Assembly (NCBI GenBank): GCA_002722995.1
Contig: PBNF01000026.1
Span: forward strand, 1-48,490
Reading direction: 5' to 3'
Source: Legionellales bacterium
GTDB taxonomy: Bacteria > Pseudomonadota > Gammaproteobacteria > Comchoanobacterales > Comchoanobacteraceae
Length of the DNA: 48,490 nt
Of this stretch, positions 19,201-27,230 are shown in pieces. The position numbers and the translations under genes were made by a program. The stretch's first letter is position 1, and every line of letters starts with the position of its first letter. The notes beneath the pieces were generated by a model. It had not been told where the DNA came from. It did not search any database and saw nothing but the letters and a program-made list of their open reading frames with translations.

Positions 19201-19393
19201 ATACATTTCCAACTGTACCAAAAATCATTCTTAAATACTGCATTGATAAATCAAGCGGCACTGGAGAAAACAAATCGGTTAAAGGCTCTGTTGTCTGCCC
19301 TGAAAAAGCAGCATTAATATCTTGGGTTTGTGCAGCAAACGCGGCAAACGCCGGCAACATGACTAAGCAAGCTGTTAGAATTCTTTTAAACAT
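16298..19393 (-). CDS. dotA: DotA-type polytopic membrane protein, copy 2 (next to icmV)
   Basis: The product has 1031 residues with signal peptide MFKRILTACLVMLPAFAAFA. Its helix layout matches its downstream neighbour: two or three helices before residue 160, a large loop to about 660, and a helix cluster at about 680-940. The block AAPLVALGVTHPEGHDLLGKAEQ corresponds to AAPLVMAGVTSPVGHEFLGRAEQ in copy 1, and the C-terminal LLRWIG to MRWIG. Outside such blocks the two diverge strongly, so the duplication is old. It ends with an extra tail of about 90 residues: Gln/Ala-rich, then VDVDDDD, then Gly/Ser/Thr. GAGGGA 7 nt upstream supports ATG 19393. It ends in TAG, so TAG is a normal stop here. 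Confidence 0.92.
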   Translation of the reverse strand: MFKRILTACLVMLPAFAAFAAQTQDINAAFSGQTTEPLTDLFSPVPLDLSMQYLRMIFGTVGNVLIGQGDDLIAQLFGIFNSGLLVFVGGFVSYTVFRSVINTSQDGGMAGGQGKGGNAWTVFRIVLGVSLLVPMYQGYSMAQVTVMWSVKQGVGLADTMWAFTSNYLSEKRGAIMQPPTDKLYEDLSTISVDGTSGSQMKDLMKSAACLAVLDKSGHELIQKSQANNGSAITTTAFSPAIRVGTECGASSSGQTLCFGTVKAPKVCGAYEWSKLDSSVQDSVKISLLGASENYFYLMKNLYDQSTQFFDAQSKNGAQQFEKAFQNEDLTQSFTCSKTPNASVSDTCLPAIALVSGATHYYSAIKAARIQPDGDSTLEDKKKAWASEAQKQGWITAGQSYYQMVSADNTAPTQLKPLSPKYFFTRLASVPTTNPFDSMAPKCASSTTLASKLKYNIGDQPQLNTQNGFYTLNQKSNFAACIMYSQIKSIYTGHAQVKINQIRQSSLYGQLEENKDENQVAKGTTLDNVNQITAQALNMLVGQNTMVRNFANSAFSDSAEGPVADQSFIVSFFKNETLDIAVYNVQRMIVLVMSDLIGIKPFNKTSLSQLYDDGPNYNRKLVTKSLECSNTMAYCSLTGNFDQCFSKAIDNECIQVGKGILGSMASAREGRPVDQVFLVTNIGLSMLNNGVQYLSTTISGIYALTKQLTEDITHWIATTGAVLSFAGITAEVVAKTFPFGAGSFLAPVVAGAQSIAQVGSILGTMYYKFNVTTLGIYLPFGATLATTFIGMGVTMGLYLPLIPFLTFLFAAIGWLIAVIEAMIAAPLVALGVTHPEGHDLLGKAEQSLMLLLGIFVRPASMLLGFIMAITLSYVAMEMLNVGFISMMLNYITTDLGSNAATVKLIGFCGVLLVYTYVAVAVIQQAFSMIYLVPQQLLRWIGVQESPSNVGQMMQEVRGGTKESAGQAAQGGATAAQSAPQMQTPQIQFSSTSMKEKDHDKVDVDDDDSADGTGTSTGSGGNGGSTGGGASAT

Positions 19394-19415
19394 ATTCAGG
19401 TCCCTCGTTTTTTTT

Positions 19416-19853
19416 TTAATAATTAAATACTGACTTCAACCATTCTTGAAAAGTAAATCCTAAACGCCGATATTTCATTTGTGTATACCAAAAATGCTCC
19501 CTAAAAGCGAAGGTCATTAATAAAACGGCTAAGACAACGGTTGTAATAAAAGTAAAATAATGCTTAAGGAACAACACGTGAATGGCATATCCCATAAATA
19601 ATAGAGCGGCTATAGCGTAGATCACAGCGAACATATAATATTGTCGACAACGCTGCTTAATGGCATCTTCTGTTAAATCTAAACGTTCAACAGCTTGTTC
19701 GAACGTTTCAATGCGTTCGGGCTGTTTGGGTACAAATAGGCTTCGACCTAAACTCTTAACAGACCGAGCAACTGTAACAATTTCTTCAACACCGACCCAA
19801 CGAGGAATATCGATAAAGGTCTTCATAAAATGGCGTGTTTTTCCTTTTGCCAT
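19416..19853 (-). CDS. icmV: IcmV, small Dot/Icm membrane protein
   Basis: The product has 145 residues (Legionella IcmV is about 151). A basic N-terminal half with an amphipathic segment (IDIPRWVGVEEIV, SLGRSLFVPKQPERIETFEQAVERL) is followed by two membrane helices (about 78-100 and 103-122) and a conserved end (FREHFWYTQMKYRRLG). icmV is usually cotranscribed with dotA, as here, with 22 nt between them. ATG 19853 is chosen because GGAG lies 8 nt before it; ATG 19859 and GTG 19883 are alternatives. Its exact role is unknown in any species. Confidence 0.9.
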   Translation of the reverse strand: MAKGKTRHFMKTFIDIPRWVGVEEIVTVARSVKSLGRSLFVPKQPERIETFEQAVERLDLTEDAIKQRCRQYYMFAVIYAIAALLFMGYAIHVLFLKHYFTFITTVVLAVLLMTFAFREHFWYTQMKYRRLGFTFQEWLKSVFNY

Positions 19854-19891
19854 ATTCATTGCTCCATACTTTGCATGACTCACAACAAAAT

Positions 19892-19920
19892 ATTATACAC
19901 AAAATATAAAAAAAAATCAA
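19892..19920 (-). promoter_or_regulatory. Promoter of icmV-dotA-dotA
   Basis: On the minus strand TTGATT (19920-19915) and a perfect TATAAT (19897-19892) are separated by 17 nt. The -10 lies about 40 nt before the icmV start. It is divergent from the folD promoter. Confidence 0.6.
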
Positions 19921-19935
19921 ATCATATAAAATTAA

Positions 19936-19964
19936 TTTAGCCTATCGCCCTAACATGCTATAAT
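19936..19964 (+). promoter_or_regulatory. Promoter of folD (extended -10)
   Basis: TATAAT at 19959-19964 is preceded by TGC, an extended -10. A weak -35 (TTTAGC, 19936-19941) lies 17 nt upstream. The folD ATG is 31 nt downstream. Confidence 0.6.
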
Positions 19965-19995
19965 TATTGGAATAGATAATTAAGCGATTTCAAAC

Positions 19996-20883
19996 ATGCC
20001 TTCAGATTGTCAAAAAACAGCTCAATTACTTGATGGAAACATCTGTGCACAAGTCTATCAAAATCAACTTAAAGCAGAGATTCAAAACCACCTTATAACC
20101 CATGAAAATAGACCCGGCTTGGCAGTCATTCAAATAGGATCAGATCCTGCCTCTACGCTCTATATCAATAAAAAGAAGAGCGCCTGTGCATGGGTTAACA
20201 TTGAAACATTTAGCCATCAATTAGCTCATCACACCTCTGAATCAGAACTCTTACAATTGATTGAGCACCTCAATCATGAGGCCAACATTCATGGCATCCT
20301 AGTTCAAATGCCACTGCCTCGACACATCAATCCACTCAACATCATTGAAGCCATTCGCCCCAGCAAAGACGTAGACGGTTTACACCCACATGCCTTAGGC
20401 CACTTGATCCAAAAAGACCCCACATTCACTCCTTGCACACCGTATGGGATACAGCTGATGTTACAACATTATCAATTAAGCTTGTCTGGCTTAAACACCG
20501 TTATTGTTGGCAGCTCAATCACGGTTGGACGCCCAATTGGCCTGATGTGCTTAAATGAGAATGCAACCATCACGTTATGCCATAGCGCAACACGGCATTT
20601 AAAAGATCATATTCAAACAGCTGACTGTCTAATTACAGCGATTGGAAACCCTCATGTGATTGATCCCAACTGGCTCACAGATTATTTAATGATTATTGAT
20701 GTCGGCATTCATCGATCTCCTGAAGGTCGTGTGATGGGTGATATTCCACAGCATGCAGCTTTACACCGCACACAGTGGCTGACACCTGTCCCCGGTGGTG
20801 TTGGGCCAATGACGGTCACCGCATTGCTCCTGAATACTTGGCAGGCTTATCAAAGACAAAACCAACACAAGATTGAGACATAA
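19996..20883 (+). CDS. folD: FolD, methylenetetrahydrofolate dehydrogenase/cyclohydrolase
   Basis: The product has 295 residues, the normal length. It converts 5,10-methylene-THF to 10-formyl-THF in the cytosol, feeding purine and fMet-tRNA synthesis. Visible motifs: the catalytic Lys region YINKKKSAC, GILVQMPLP, the KDVDGLHP block, the nucleotide-binding GSSITVGRPIG, and the C-terminal PVPGGVGPMT. It stands alone on the plus strand, divergent from icmV, where Legionella and Coxiella would have icmW and icmX. It converges with cysS across 276 nt in which I see no gene. Confidence 0.97.
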   Translation: MPSDCQKTAQLLDGNICAQVYQNQLKAEIQNHLITHENRPGLAVIQIGSDPASTLYINKKKSACAWVNIETFSHQLAHHTSESELLQLIEHLNHEANIHGILVQMPLPRHINPLNIIEAIRPSKDVDGLHPHALGHLIQKDPTFTPCTPYGIQLMLQHYQLSLSGLNTVIVGSSITVGRPIGLMCLNENATITLCHSATRHLKDHIQTADCLITAIGNPHVIDPNWLTDYLMIIDVGIHRSPEGRVMGDIPQHAALHRTQWLTPVPGGVGPMTVTALLLNTWQAYQRQNQHKIET

Positions 20884-21159
20884 TATCTCTTAAACCGAAC
20901 ATCATCGACCAGACCTTCGAATGATCTTCCACATCATGATGTTTAGCACTATGGAACGAAGCCCCACCTGATTGCACAGCAAGCGCTGACCCTCTGATTC
21001 AATCCACCCATTTTAACATCAAGAGATTAAATCTTTTGCAAATATCACACACCATGCAATGCCCTCAATTCAGATAGATCTCAAAGTTCAGCATGGATGC
21101 TACACAACATGCACTGAGCCATGCCGAAATGATTGAACACTTTTTATATCAAATCAATA

Positions 21160-22542
21160 TTAAGCTTTACGCCAAATTGTTTCACCCGCCACATCTTCAA
21201 GCACAACACCCTGAGCCAATAAATCTGCTCGAATTGCATCCGCGGTTGCCCAATCATGATTTAAGCGTGCTTCATTTCTATCAGCAATGGCTCGATGAAT
21301 AACCTCAACATCAATCGATAGATGATGTTCATCCTGTAAAAAAGAGGCTGGATCCATCTGACATAATCCTAAAAGCCCTAGACAATGCTTTAAATTAGCG
21401 GCTACAACACCTGTATCTATCACCTGACGACTTGATGCTGAAAAAATTTCACCCGCCCATTTGAAACACACCGAAAGAGCTTGCGGGACATTAAAATCAT
21501 CAAGTAATGCATCATAAAATGGCTTACAAGCTTGTTGATCTATCTGCGTTGCAGACACTTGCTTGAGCGCTCCATATAACCGAGACAATGAACGTTGAGA
21601 TGCGATTAATAACTCTTTCGTGTAATGAACAGGGCTACGATAATGACTCGATAACAGTAAATATCGGATCACTTCTGGATGATATAACGAAAAGAGCTCA
21701 TCTAATGTTACAAAGTTTCCTAATGATTTTGACATTTTTTCATCATCAATCAACACATGCCCTACATGCAACCAATGATTCACAAAAGCACATTGAGCCG
21801 AACATTCAGATTGTGCAATCTCATTTTCATGATGCGGAAATTTTAGATCAATCCCTCCACCATGCAAATCAATTGAAGGCCCTAATAAAGCTTTCGACAT
21901 AGCAGAACATTCAATGTGCCAACCTGGACGCCCTTCACCCCAAGGAGAAGGCCAACTGGGCTCTCCGGGTTTAGCTTGCTTCCATAAAATAAAATCAAGC
22001 GCATGATGCTTAGCACTTGATAATGATTTTCTGGCTTGATGGTATAACGTTTCCAAGTTCTGATTCGCCAACTCACCATAACGATCAAAAGATCGCACAT
22101 TAAAATATACATCACCATCTTCAGCAACATAGGCATGCCCCTGATCCATTAAAGATTGAATCATCTGTATCATCGATTGAATGTGCTCAGTTGCCCTAGG
22201 CTCATGATTCGGTGGAACCACTCCCAATGCACGCTCATCTTCATGCATTGCATCGATGTACTGATCAACAACCTCAGTCCAAAGCCTGTTTGATTCATGG
22301 GCTTTTTTAATTATTTTATCATCAATATCAGTGATATTCCGGACATAATTTACTGTGTAACCGATCGCACGCAGCACACGTACAATCATATCAAAGACCA
22401 CCATCACACGCGCATGCCCTAAATGACATCGATCATATACGGTCATACCACAAACATATAAATCAATGACACCTGGAACACGGGGCGTTAATAAGCGCTT
22501 CATTTTTGATTTGGAATCAAATAATTGGATGTCACGTGTCAT
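21160..22542 (-). CDS. cysS: Cysteinyl-tRNA synthetase
   Basis: The product has 460 residues, the usual class I CysRS length. HLGHAR (HIGH motif) is near residue 32, with the Zn-binding Cys in YVCGMTVYD. GWHIECSAM and HGGGIDLKFPHHENE supply the remaining Zn ligands, and KMSKSLGN is near 267. An anticodon-binding C-terminal domain completes it. ATG 22542 is preferred to TTG 22554 because GAGG lies 6 nt before the ATG, and the product then starts MTRDIQLFDS, close to other CysRS proteins. Confidence 0.97.
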   Translation of the reverse strand: MTRDIQLFDSKSKMKRLLTPRVPGVIDLYVCGMTVYDRCHLGHARVMVVFDMIVRVLRAIGYTVNYVRNITDIDDKIIKKAHESNRLWTEVVDQYIDAMHEDERALGVVPPNHEPRATEHIQSMIQMIQSLMDQGHAYVAEDGDVYFNVRSFDRYGELANQNLETLYHQARKSLSSAKHHALDFILWKQAKPGEPSWPSPWGEGRPGWHIECSAMSKALLGPSIDLHGGGIDLKFPHHENEIAQSECSAQCAFVNHWLHVGHVLIDDEKMSKSLGNFVTLDELFSLYHPEVIRYLLLSSHYRSPVHYTKELLIASQRSLSRLYGALKQVSATQIDQQACKPFYDALLDDFNVPQALSVCFKWAGEIFSASSRQVIDTGVVAANLKHCLGLLGLCQMDPASFLQDEHHLSIDVEVIHRAIADRNEARLNHDWATADAIRADLLAQGVVLEDVAGETIWRKA

Positions 22543-22652
22543 CTTATCCCTCAATCATAAATTCAATAGACTAGCATAGCCAAATCATAAAAACATAGAT
22601 TTTATAGGAAAAATCAGATATTATATTTGATATCAACTCAATTAATTCAGCC

Positions 22653-23381
22653 ATGAACCCAACGATTATTGTCACTTCTGACGTTCACTTGTCAGCTGAT
22701 CACCCCAGCTTAAATCACCGATTCTTAAATTGGTTGAAACATCTTCCTAAAGACCTAGATCATTTATATATCTTAGGAGATTTATTTGATGCTTGGACCG
22801 ATACTGAATATCACGCGCCCTGGCTAAAGCCCATCATTGAAACATTTCATCATTGTACTCAGAACTACCCTATTTCACTTTTACACGGCAATCATGATTT
22901 TTTATTGAGCTCGGCATTTGAAAACCTCACTGGTGTTAAAATCATCACTGCAGATACCCTGTGTATTCAGCATCTTAATGAATCCATTATTTTAATGCAT
23001 GGGGATACCTTAGCTACGGATGATTCTGGATATCAAACACTTCGAAAGTACTTGAGATCTCCAACACTTCAAACCATTTATCATCTTTTTCCACATGCTT
23101 TTAAAATTAAATTATCTCAATGGATTAAACATTCATCACGCTATTCAAAACATCATAAAAGCACCATCTGTATGCAGCCCACCCAATTGGGTATCAATCA
23201 AGCACATGAACAACACCCTCAAGCAACGCAACTGATTTTTGGACATTTTCATCGAAAACACCTCGAAAGAAAAACATATACCACCCACCAAGGTCAACTT
23301 GAAGTGACTCTTTTAGCAGATTGGTGCAGTGATCTCGGAACACCTCATTTAAAAATATCAAAGGCCCTCAATACACCTTAA
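22653..23381 (+). CDS. lpxH: LpxH, UDP-2,3-diacylglucosamine pyrophosphatase
   Basis: The product has 242 residues, a calcineurin-like metallophosphoesterase. Metal-binding motifs in order: SDVHLSADHP, GDLFDAWTD, LHGNHDFLL, HGDTLATDD and GHFHRK. LpxH releases UMP to make lipid X, the fourth step of lipid A synthesis, at the inner face of the cytoplasmic membrane, so the organism makes lipid A. It is divergent from cysS with 110 nt between the starts. The spacing GDLFDAW...HGNHDF and the HGDTLATDD block separate it from other phosphoesterases. Confidence 0.95.
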   Translation: MNPTIIVTSDVHLSADHPSLNHRFLNWLKHLPKDLDHLYILGDLFDAWTDTEYHAPWLKPIIETFHHCTQNYPISLLHGNHDFLLSSAFENLTGVKIITADTLCIQHLNESIILMHGDTLATDDSGYQTLRKYLRSPTLQTIYHLFPHAFKIKLSQWIKHSSRYSKHHKSTICMQPTQLGINQAHEQHPQATQLIFGHFHRKHLERKTYTTHQGQLEVTLLADWCSDLGTPHLKISKALNTP

Positions 23382-23463
23382 ATACTTGACTGAAACGGGC
23401 ATGGACGTTGAAGCAATCTCAATCACACGATTACAACCTTTCTTTGAATATTAAGACTAAACC

Positions 23464-24579
23464 CTAACGACATCGATTAGTTGAACAAGCTTTAGATTCA
23501 AATTGAGCTTCAGGTTCAGGTTGAGATTGAGGTTGAGGTTGAGCGATCGACACGCTCTTTTCAGCTTGTTTAGGTCTCCAATGACGCACCAATAGGCGAT
23601 AAGGGTCATACCATACATTGTTACAGTCTTGACAAAATAAAGCCAAACCAAATATAAAAGAGATGACTAAAACAACCTTAAAAAAAACAATATGATCTGA
23701 ACTTTGAATCTTTAAAGGCCAACCTAGCCATAATATAGCAGCATTCTGAAGCATCAATTTTAGTGTTTGGAACCCTGAAGCAGCAATAAGATAAGGCCTC
23801 AAGTCAAAACAGATCTCAAGAAAACCTTTTTCATGCAACCTTCCAGCCCAATAAGTGACGATGGCTGAAAGACATAATGACAACAATGCCGGAGGACCTA
23901 ATACATGATGTAAAGGCATTAATAACTGCACAAAGCAGTATGTAGCAAGCCCTAAAATTAAAGCAAATAAACGGTATAGCCAAACAGATGTTAGAGAAGA
24001 CTCCTTCCGATGCCGCAAACACTGATGATTCGACGTTTGAGATTGCTTCACATTAAAATATTCAGTCAAAAATTGTCGTTCCTTTTGATTTGATTGATCA
24101 TGTTCGGACTGATTAATGCTTGCATAACATGCTGTAATAACTAATAAACCTGAAAAAATAATAATTAAAACATGAGGATTAATTCGGTAAACGTATCCCG
24201 TCGATTCTAAATAAATACTCACTAAAGACCACATGACCGATAAAAACAAAATCGGATCTAATAAGACAGCATAAAGATCAGAAGAGTGAACATTCTGATC
24301 ATAATACTTTTTAATTTTACGATAATGAACTTCAGTTAAACCAGAGTACCCCCTTGTAATACCAGCTAAAATTTTATCCTCATCGACTTTTAAACAGTAT
24401 TCTATCAACGTCCATATCAGCGTAATAAAAAGCGCTAGCGCGAACATATACAATGATACCAGTGCACTATAAGATGACATCACATCAATAAATAAAGGTG
24501 TGAGCAGCAATAATCTAATAATAAAAAGCACTGTGTTAAAGTGCCTAACCACTGTCAAGAACGAGGACATGCCCTGCAC
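23464..24579 (-). CDS. Unrecognised multi-pass membrane protein with Pro/Gln/Glu tail
   Basis: The product has 371 residues. I do not recognise the family. About eight membrane helices are visible (roughly 14-60 as two, 105-125, 132-150, 200-245 as two, 260-285, 300-320). The C-terminus is a short low-complexity stretch, QPQPQSQPEPEAQFES, encoded by AGGTTG/AGGTTC-type hexamers, then CSTNRCR. It starts at GTG 24579, set by AGGAGG 8 nt upstream; ATG 24570 is too far from that site. It follows pnp by 66 nt on the same strand with no terminator evident, so it may be cotranscribed. No secretion signal or catalytic motif is apparent. Confidence 0.75.
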   Translation of the reverse strand: MQGMSSFLTVVRHFNTVLFIIRLLLLTPLFIDVMSSYSALVSLYMFALALFITLIWTLIEYCLKVDEDKILAGITRGYSGLTEVHYRKIKKYYDQNVHSSDLYAVLLDPILFLSVMWSLVSIYLESTGYVYRINPHVLIIIFSGLLVITACYASINQSEHDQSNQKERQFLTEYFNVKQSQTSNHQCLRHRKESSLTSVWLYRLFALILGLATYCFVQLLMPLHHVLGPPALLSLCLSAIVTYWAGRLHEKGFLEICFDLRPYLIAASGFQTLKLMLQNAAILWLGWPLKIQSSDHIVFFKVVLVISFIFGLALFCQDCNNVWYDPYRLLVRHWRPKQAEKSVSIAQPQPQSQPEPEAQFESKACSTNRCR

Positions 24580-24645
24580 TTTAAAAGCCTCCTTTTATTA
24601 TTATTTAAACTAAAGAGACAATATTCAGTGCTTTGAACAGTAATC

Positions 24646-26751
24646 TTAACCTGAAATTTCTGTTTGAAGCGCTTTCATACTGACCCTAACCCGCCCTTGC
24701 TTATCAATCTCAATTGCTTTAACTGTAACAGTTTGACCTTCTTTCAGATAATCTGAGACATTTTCAACACGTTCATTCGCAATTTGAGAAATGTGTAGGA
24801 AACCATCTTTACCTGGCAACACATTCACAAAAGCACCAAAATCCATAATTTTAACAATAGTTCCGGTGTAGACAACCCCGACTTCAATCTCAGCTGTTAG
24901 CTCATCAATACGTGAACGCGCCTGAGATAAACCTGCTTCATTTTTTGCACACAACTTAACTAATCCATCATCATTAATATCAATCTCAACGTTACATTGT
25001 TCAATGATTTCTCGAATGGTGGCTCCGCCACGACCAATCACATCTCTGATTCGATCTGGGTTGATATTGAACATTTCAATTCTAGGGGCATGGGGAGACA
25101 ACTCCTGGCGAGATGTTTCTAAGGTTTTCGCCATTTCAGATAAAATATGTAATCGACCTGCTTTCGCCTGATCAAGGGCTTTTTCAAGGGTTTCTTTACT
25201 CAATCCACTGATTTTAATGTCCATTTGGAGGGCTGTAATGCCTTGATGTGTTCCAGCAACTTTAAAGTCCATATCACCTAAATGATCTTCATCACCTAAG
25301 ATGTCCGATAAAATAAGATAATCATCATCTTGCTTGAGTAGCCCCATTGCAATTCCGGCGACAGGCCCTGTCAAGGTAATACCAGCATCCATCAGCGCCA
25401 TACTTGCACCACAGACTGTTGCCATTGAACTAGAACCATTAGATTCCAAGACTTCTGATACAAGACGAATCACATAAGGACATTCGGTGTCCTTAGGCAT
25501 TGCAGCAAAGACCGCACGCTTTGCTAAGTTTCCATGTCCAATCTCACGACGCTTTGGAGCGCCCATAAACCCTACTTCTCCCACACAAAAAGGAGGAAAG
25601 TTATAGTGCAACATGAAAGATTCTTTCTCGCCACCATCTAACATTTGCGCATCACGCTCATTGCCTAAGGTCACTGTCACTAATGCCTGAGTTTCTCCGC
25701 GGGTAAATAGTGCGGATCCATGAACCCTTGGTAATAGATTTGTTTCAGTGGTAATTGGTCGAACACAATCAAATGCACGCCCATCAATGCGAAGGCGCCG
25801 ATCAGCCACTTGTTGACGCACCACACGATGCTCTACTTCACTGATCAGGAGATTTAATGCCGCAGCAGACACCACAGCACGTTGTGGATCATCTGCTGAA
25901 GGCTGAGTCCAATCCTCTAAGACTTTAGTTTTAACTGCTTTAATTGCAGCATGACGTGCTTGTTTAGCCTGATGGCCATACGCTTCAAGCAGAGGCGCTT
26001 CGAGCGCCTGAGTGATTTGCTGCGTAAGGTCTGCATCCAGTTTAGGCGGCTGATGCCAATCCCAAGTGGCTTCAGTTGCAACAGCTTTGAAGGATTGAAT
26101 CGCCTCAATAGCAGGTTGCATCTGCTCATACGCATGATGAATCGCAGACAGCATGATCGATTCACTTAATTCTTGAGCACCCGCTTCAACCATGATAACA
26201 GCATCCTGCTTGGCGGAAATCAATAAATCTAAATCTGAAGTCTCAAGGTCCGTTTTCTTTGGGTTTAAAACCAATGATGTACCATGACGCCCCACTCGCG
26301 CAGCAACAACAGGGCCTTGATAAGGCAACCCTGATAAATATAATGCAGCTGAAGCACCTATTAAAGCCGGCACGTCAATTAAATGCTCTGGATCATGGGA
26401 GATCACTGTTGCTAAAATTTGAACTTCGTCATAGAAATTCTTAGGGAAACAAGGCCTTAATGATCGATCGATCGCTCTTGAAATAAGAATCTCTTGCTCA
26501 GTTAAACGTGATTCTCTCTTAAAAAATCCTCCAGGAATCTCACCATTGGCATATGCGCGTTTTCGGCATTCAACCGTCAATGGAAAAAAGCTTTTAATTT
26601 CTCCTTGAGCGCTCTGCGCAGCCACTGTCACTAAAATAGACGTATCTCCCATGGTGACAAGGACTGAAGCTTGAGCTTGTTTCGCAAGCACACCCGTAGA
26701 AAGCGTAATATCTTCCTGACCTAATTTAAAAGTAACCTGTTTCTTATTCAC
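24646..26751 (-). CDS. pnp: Polynucleotide phosphorylase
   Basis: The product has 701 residues, normal for PNPase. It contains two RNase PH domains (about 1-230 and 300-545; the second carries RGETQALVTVTLG and the metal-site block SDILGDEDHLGDMDFKVAGT), a KH domain (IRDVIGRGGATIREI near 570) and an S1 domain (about 622-692). It degrades RNA from the 3' end using phosphate and is a degradosome partner. Start is GTG 26751 with AGGAAG 5 nt upstream. It lies 34 nt after rpsO, the conserved rpsO-pnp order. Confidence 0.97.
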   Translation of the reverse strand: MNKKQVTFKLGQEDITLSTGVLAKQAQASVLVTMGDTSILVTVAAQSAQGEIKSFFPLTVECRKRAYANGEIPGGFFKRESRLTEQEILISRAIDRSLRPCFPKNFYDEVQILATVISHDPEHLIDVPALIGASAALYLSGLPYQGPVVAARVGRHGTSLVLNPKKTDLETSDLDLLISAKQDAVIMVEAGAQELSESIMLSAIHHAYEQMQPAIEAIQSFKAVATEATWDWHQPPKLDADLTQQITQALEAPLLEAYGHQAKQARHAAIKAVKTKVLEDWTQPSADDPQRAVVSAAALNLLISEVEHRVVRQQVADRRLRIDGRAFDCVRPITTETNLLPRVHGSALFTRGETQALVTVTLGNERDAQMLDGGEKESFMLHYNFPPFCVGEVGFMGAPKRREIGHGNLAKRAVFAAMPKDTECPYVIRLVSEVLESNGSSSMATVCGASMALMDAGITLTGPVAGIAMGLLKQDDDYLILSDILGDEDHLGDMDFKVAGTHQGITALQMDIKISGLSKETLEKALDQAKAGRLHILSEMAKTLETSRQELSPHAPRIEMFNINPDRIRDVIGRGGATIREIIEQCNVEIDINDDGLVKLCAKNEAGLSQARSRIDELTAEIEVGVVYTGTIVKIMDFGAFVNVLPGKDGFLHISQIANERVENVSDYLKEGQTVTVKAIEIDKQGRVRVSMKALQTEISG

Positions 26752-26785
26752 AATTGCTTCCTATTTGATGTTAATGACGCAAACT

Positions 26786-27070
26786 TTAGATACGTTTTTT
26801 ATCTCTTAGCCCAAGAGTTTTAATCAGGTCATAGTAACGACTTTGATCTTTTTTCCATAAATAATTTAGTAGTTTTTTTCGCATATTAATCATCTTCAAC
26901 AACCCTCTTCTAGAGTGATTATCCTTCTTATGATGACTAAAATGATGCTCAGTGAGTTGTTTAATCCGATGAGTCAATAAACTCACTTGTACTTCAGGGG
27001 ACCCTGTATCGCGCTCACTTCTTGCTGAAGATTCGATGACCTTTGCATACTCATTGACTGCAGAACTCAC
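26786..27070 (-). CDS. rpsO: Ribosomal protein S15
   Basis: The product has 94 residues (usual 89), with [13 protein letters not shown] and [13 protein letters not shown] intact and a five-residue basic C-terminal extension (DKKRI). S15 binds the central domain of 16S rRNA and in enterobacteria represses its own translation. Start is GTG 27070 with CGGAG 7-8 nt upstream. It has a good promoter about 75 nt before the start codon. Confidence 0.97.
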   Translation of the reverse strand: MSSAVNEYAKVIESSARSERDTGSPEVQVSLLTHRIKQLTEHHFSHHKKDNHSRRGLLKMINMRKKLLNYLWKKDQSRYYDLIKTLGLRDKKRI

Positions 27071-27146
27071 TATATAACTCCGTTGTTATCTATCTCAAAA
27101 TAAAAGTGTACTCACTACCGAATGAACAAGACACACTCACTTAATG

Positions 27147-27175
27147 CTAATACGCGAGATTAATATAAAACTCAA
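27147..27175 (-). promoter_or_regulatory. Promoter of rpsO-pnp
   Basis: On the minus strand TTGAGT (27175-27170) and TATTAG (27152-27147) are separated by 17 nt, in the 160-nt truB-rpsO gap. A separate promoter in front of rpsO within this cluster is also known in E. coli. Confidence 0.55.
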
Positions 27176-27230
27176 CATAAATCAAACAATACCCTTAACT
27201 TTAATACAAGTAAAATATGATGCCACTGCT

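Noticed and set aside
19408..19417. T10 run between icmV and dotA copy 2 as a phase-variation site
   Set aside because: It begins within the icmV stop codon and lies in the intergenic gap; length changes would not alter either protein, only the spacing.
21093..21302. Small rightward frame over the end of cysS
   Set aside because: It overlaps the conserved C-terminal domain of CysRS in antisense and has no recognisable content.
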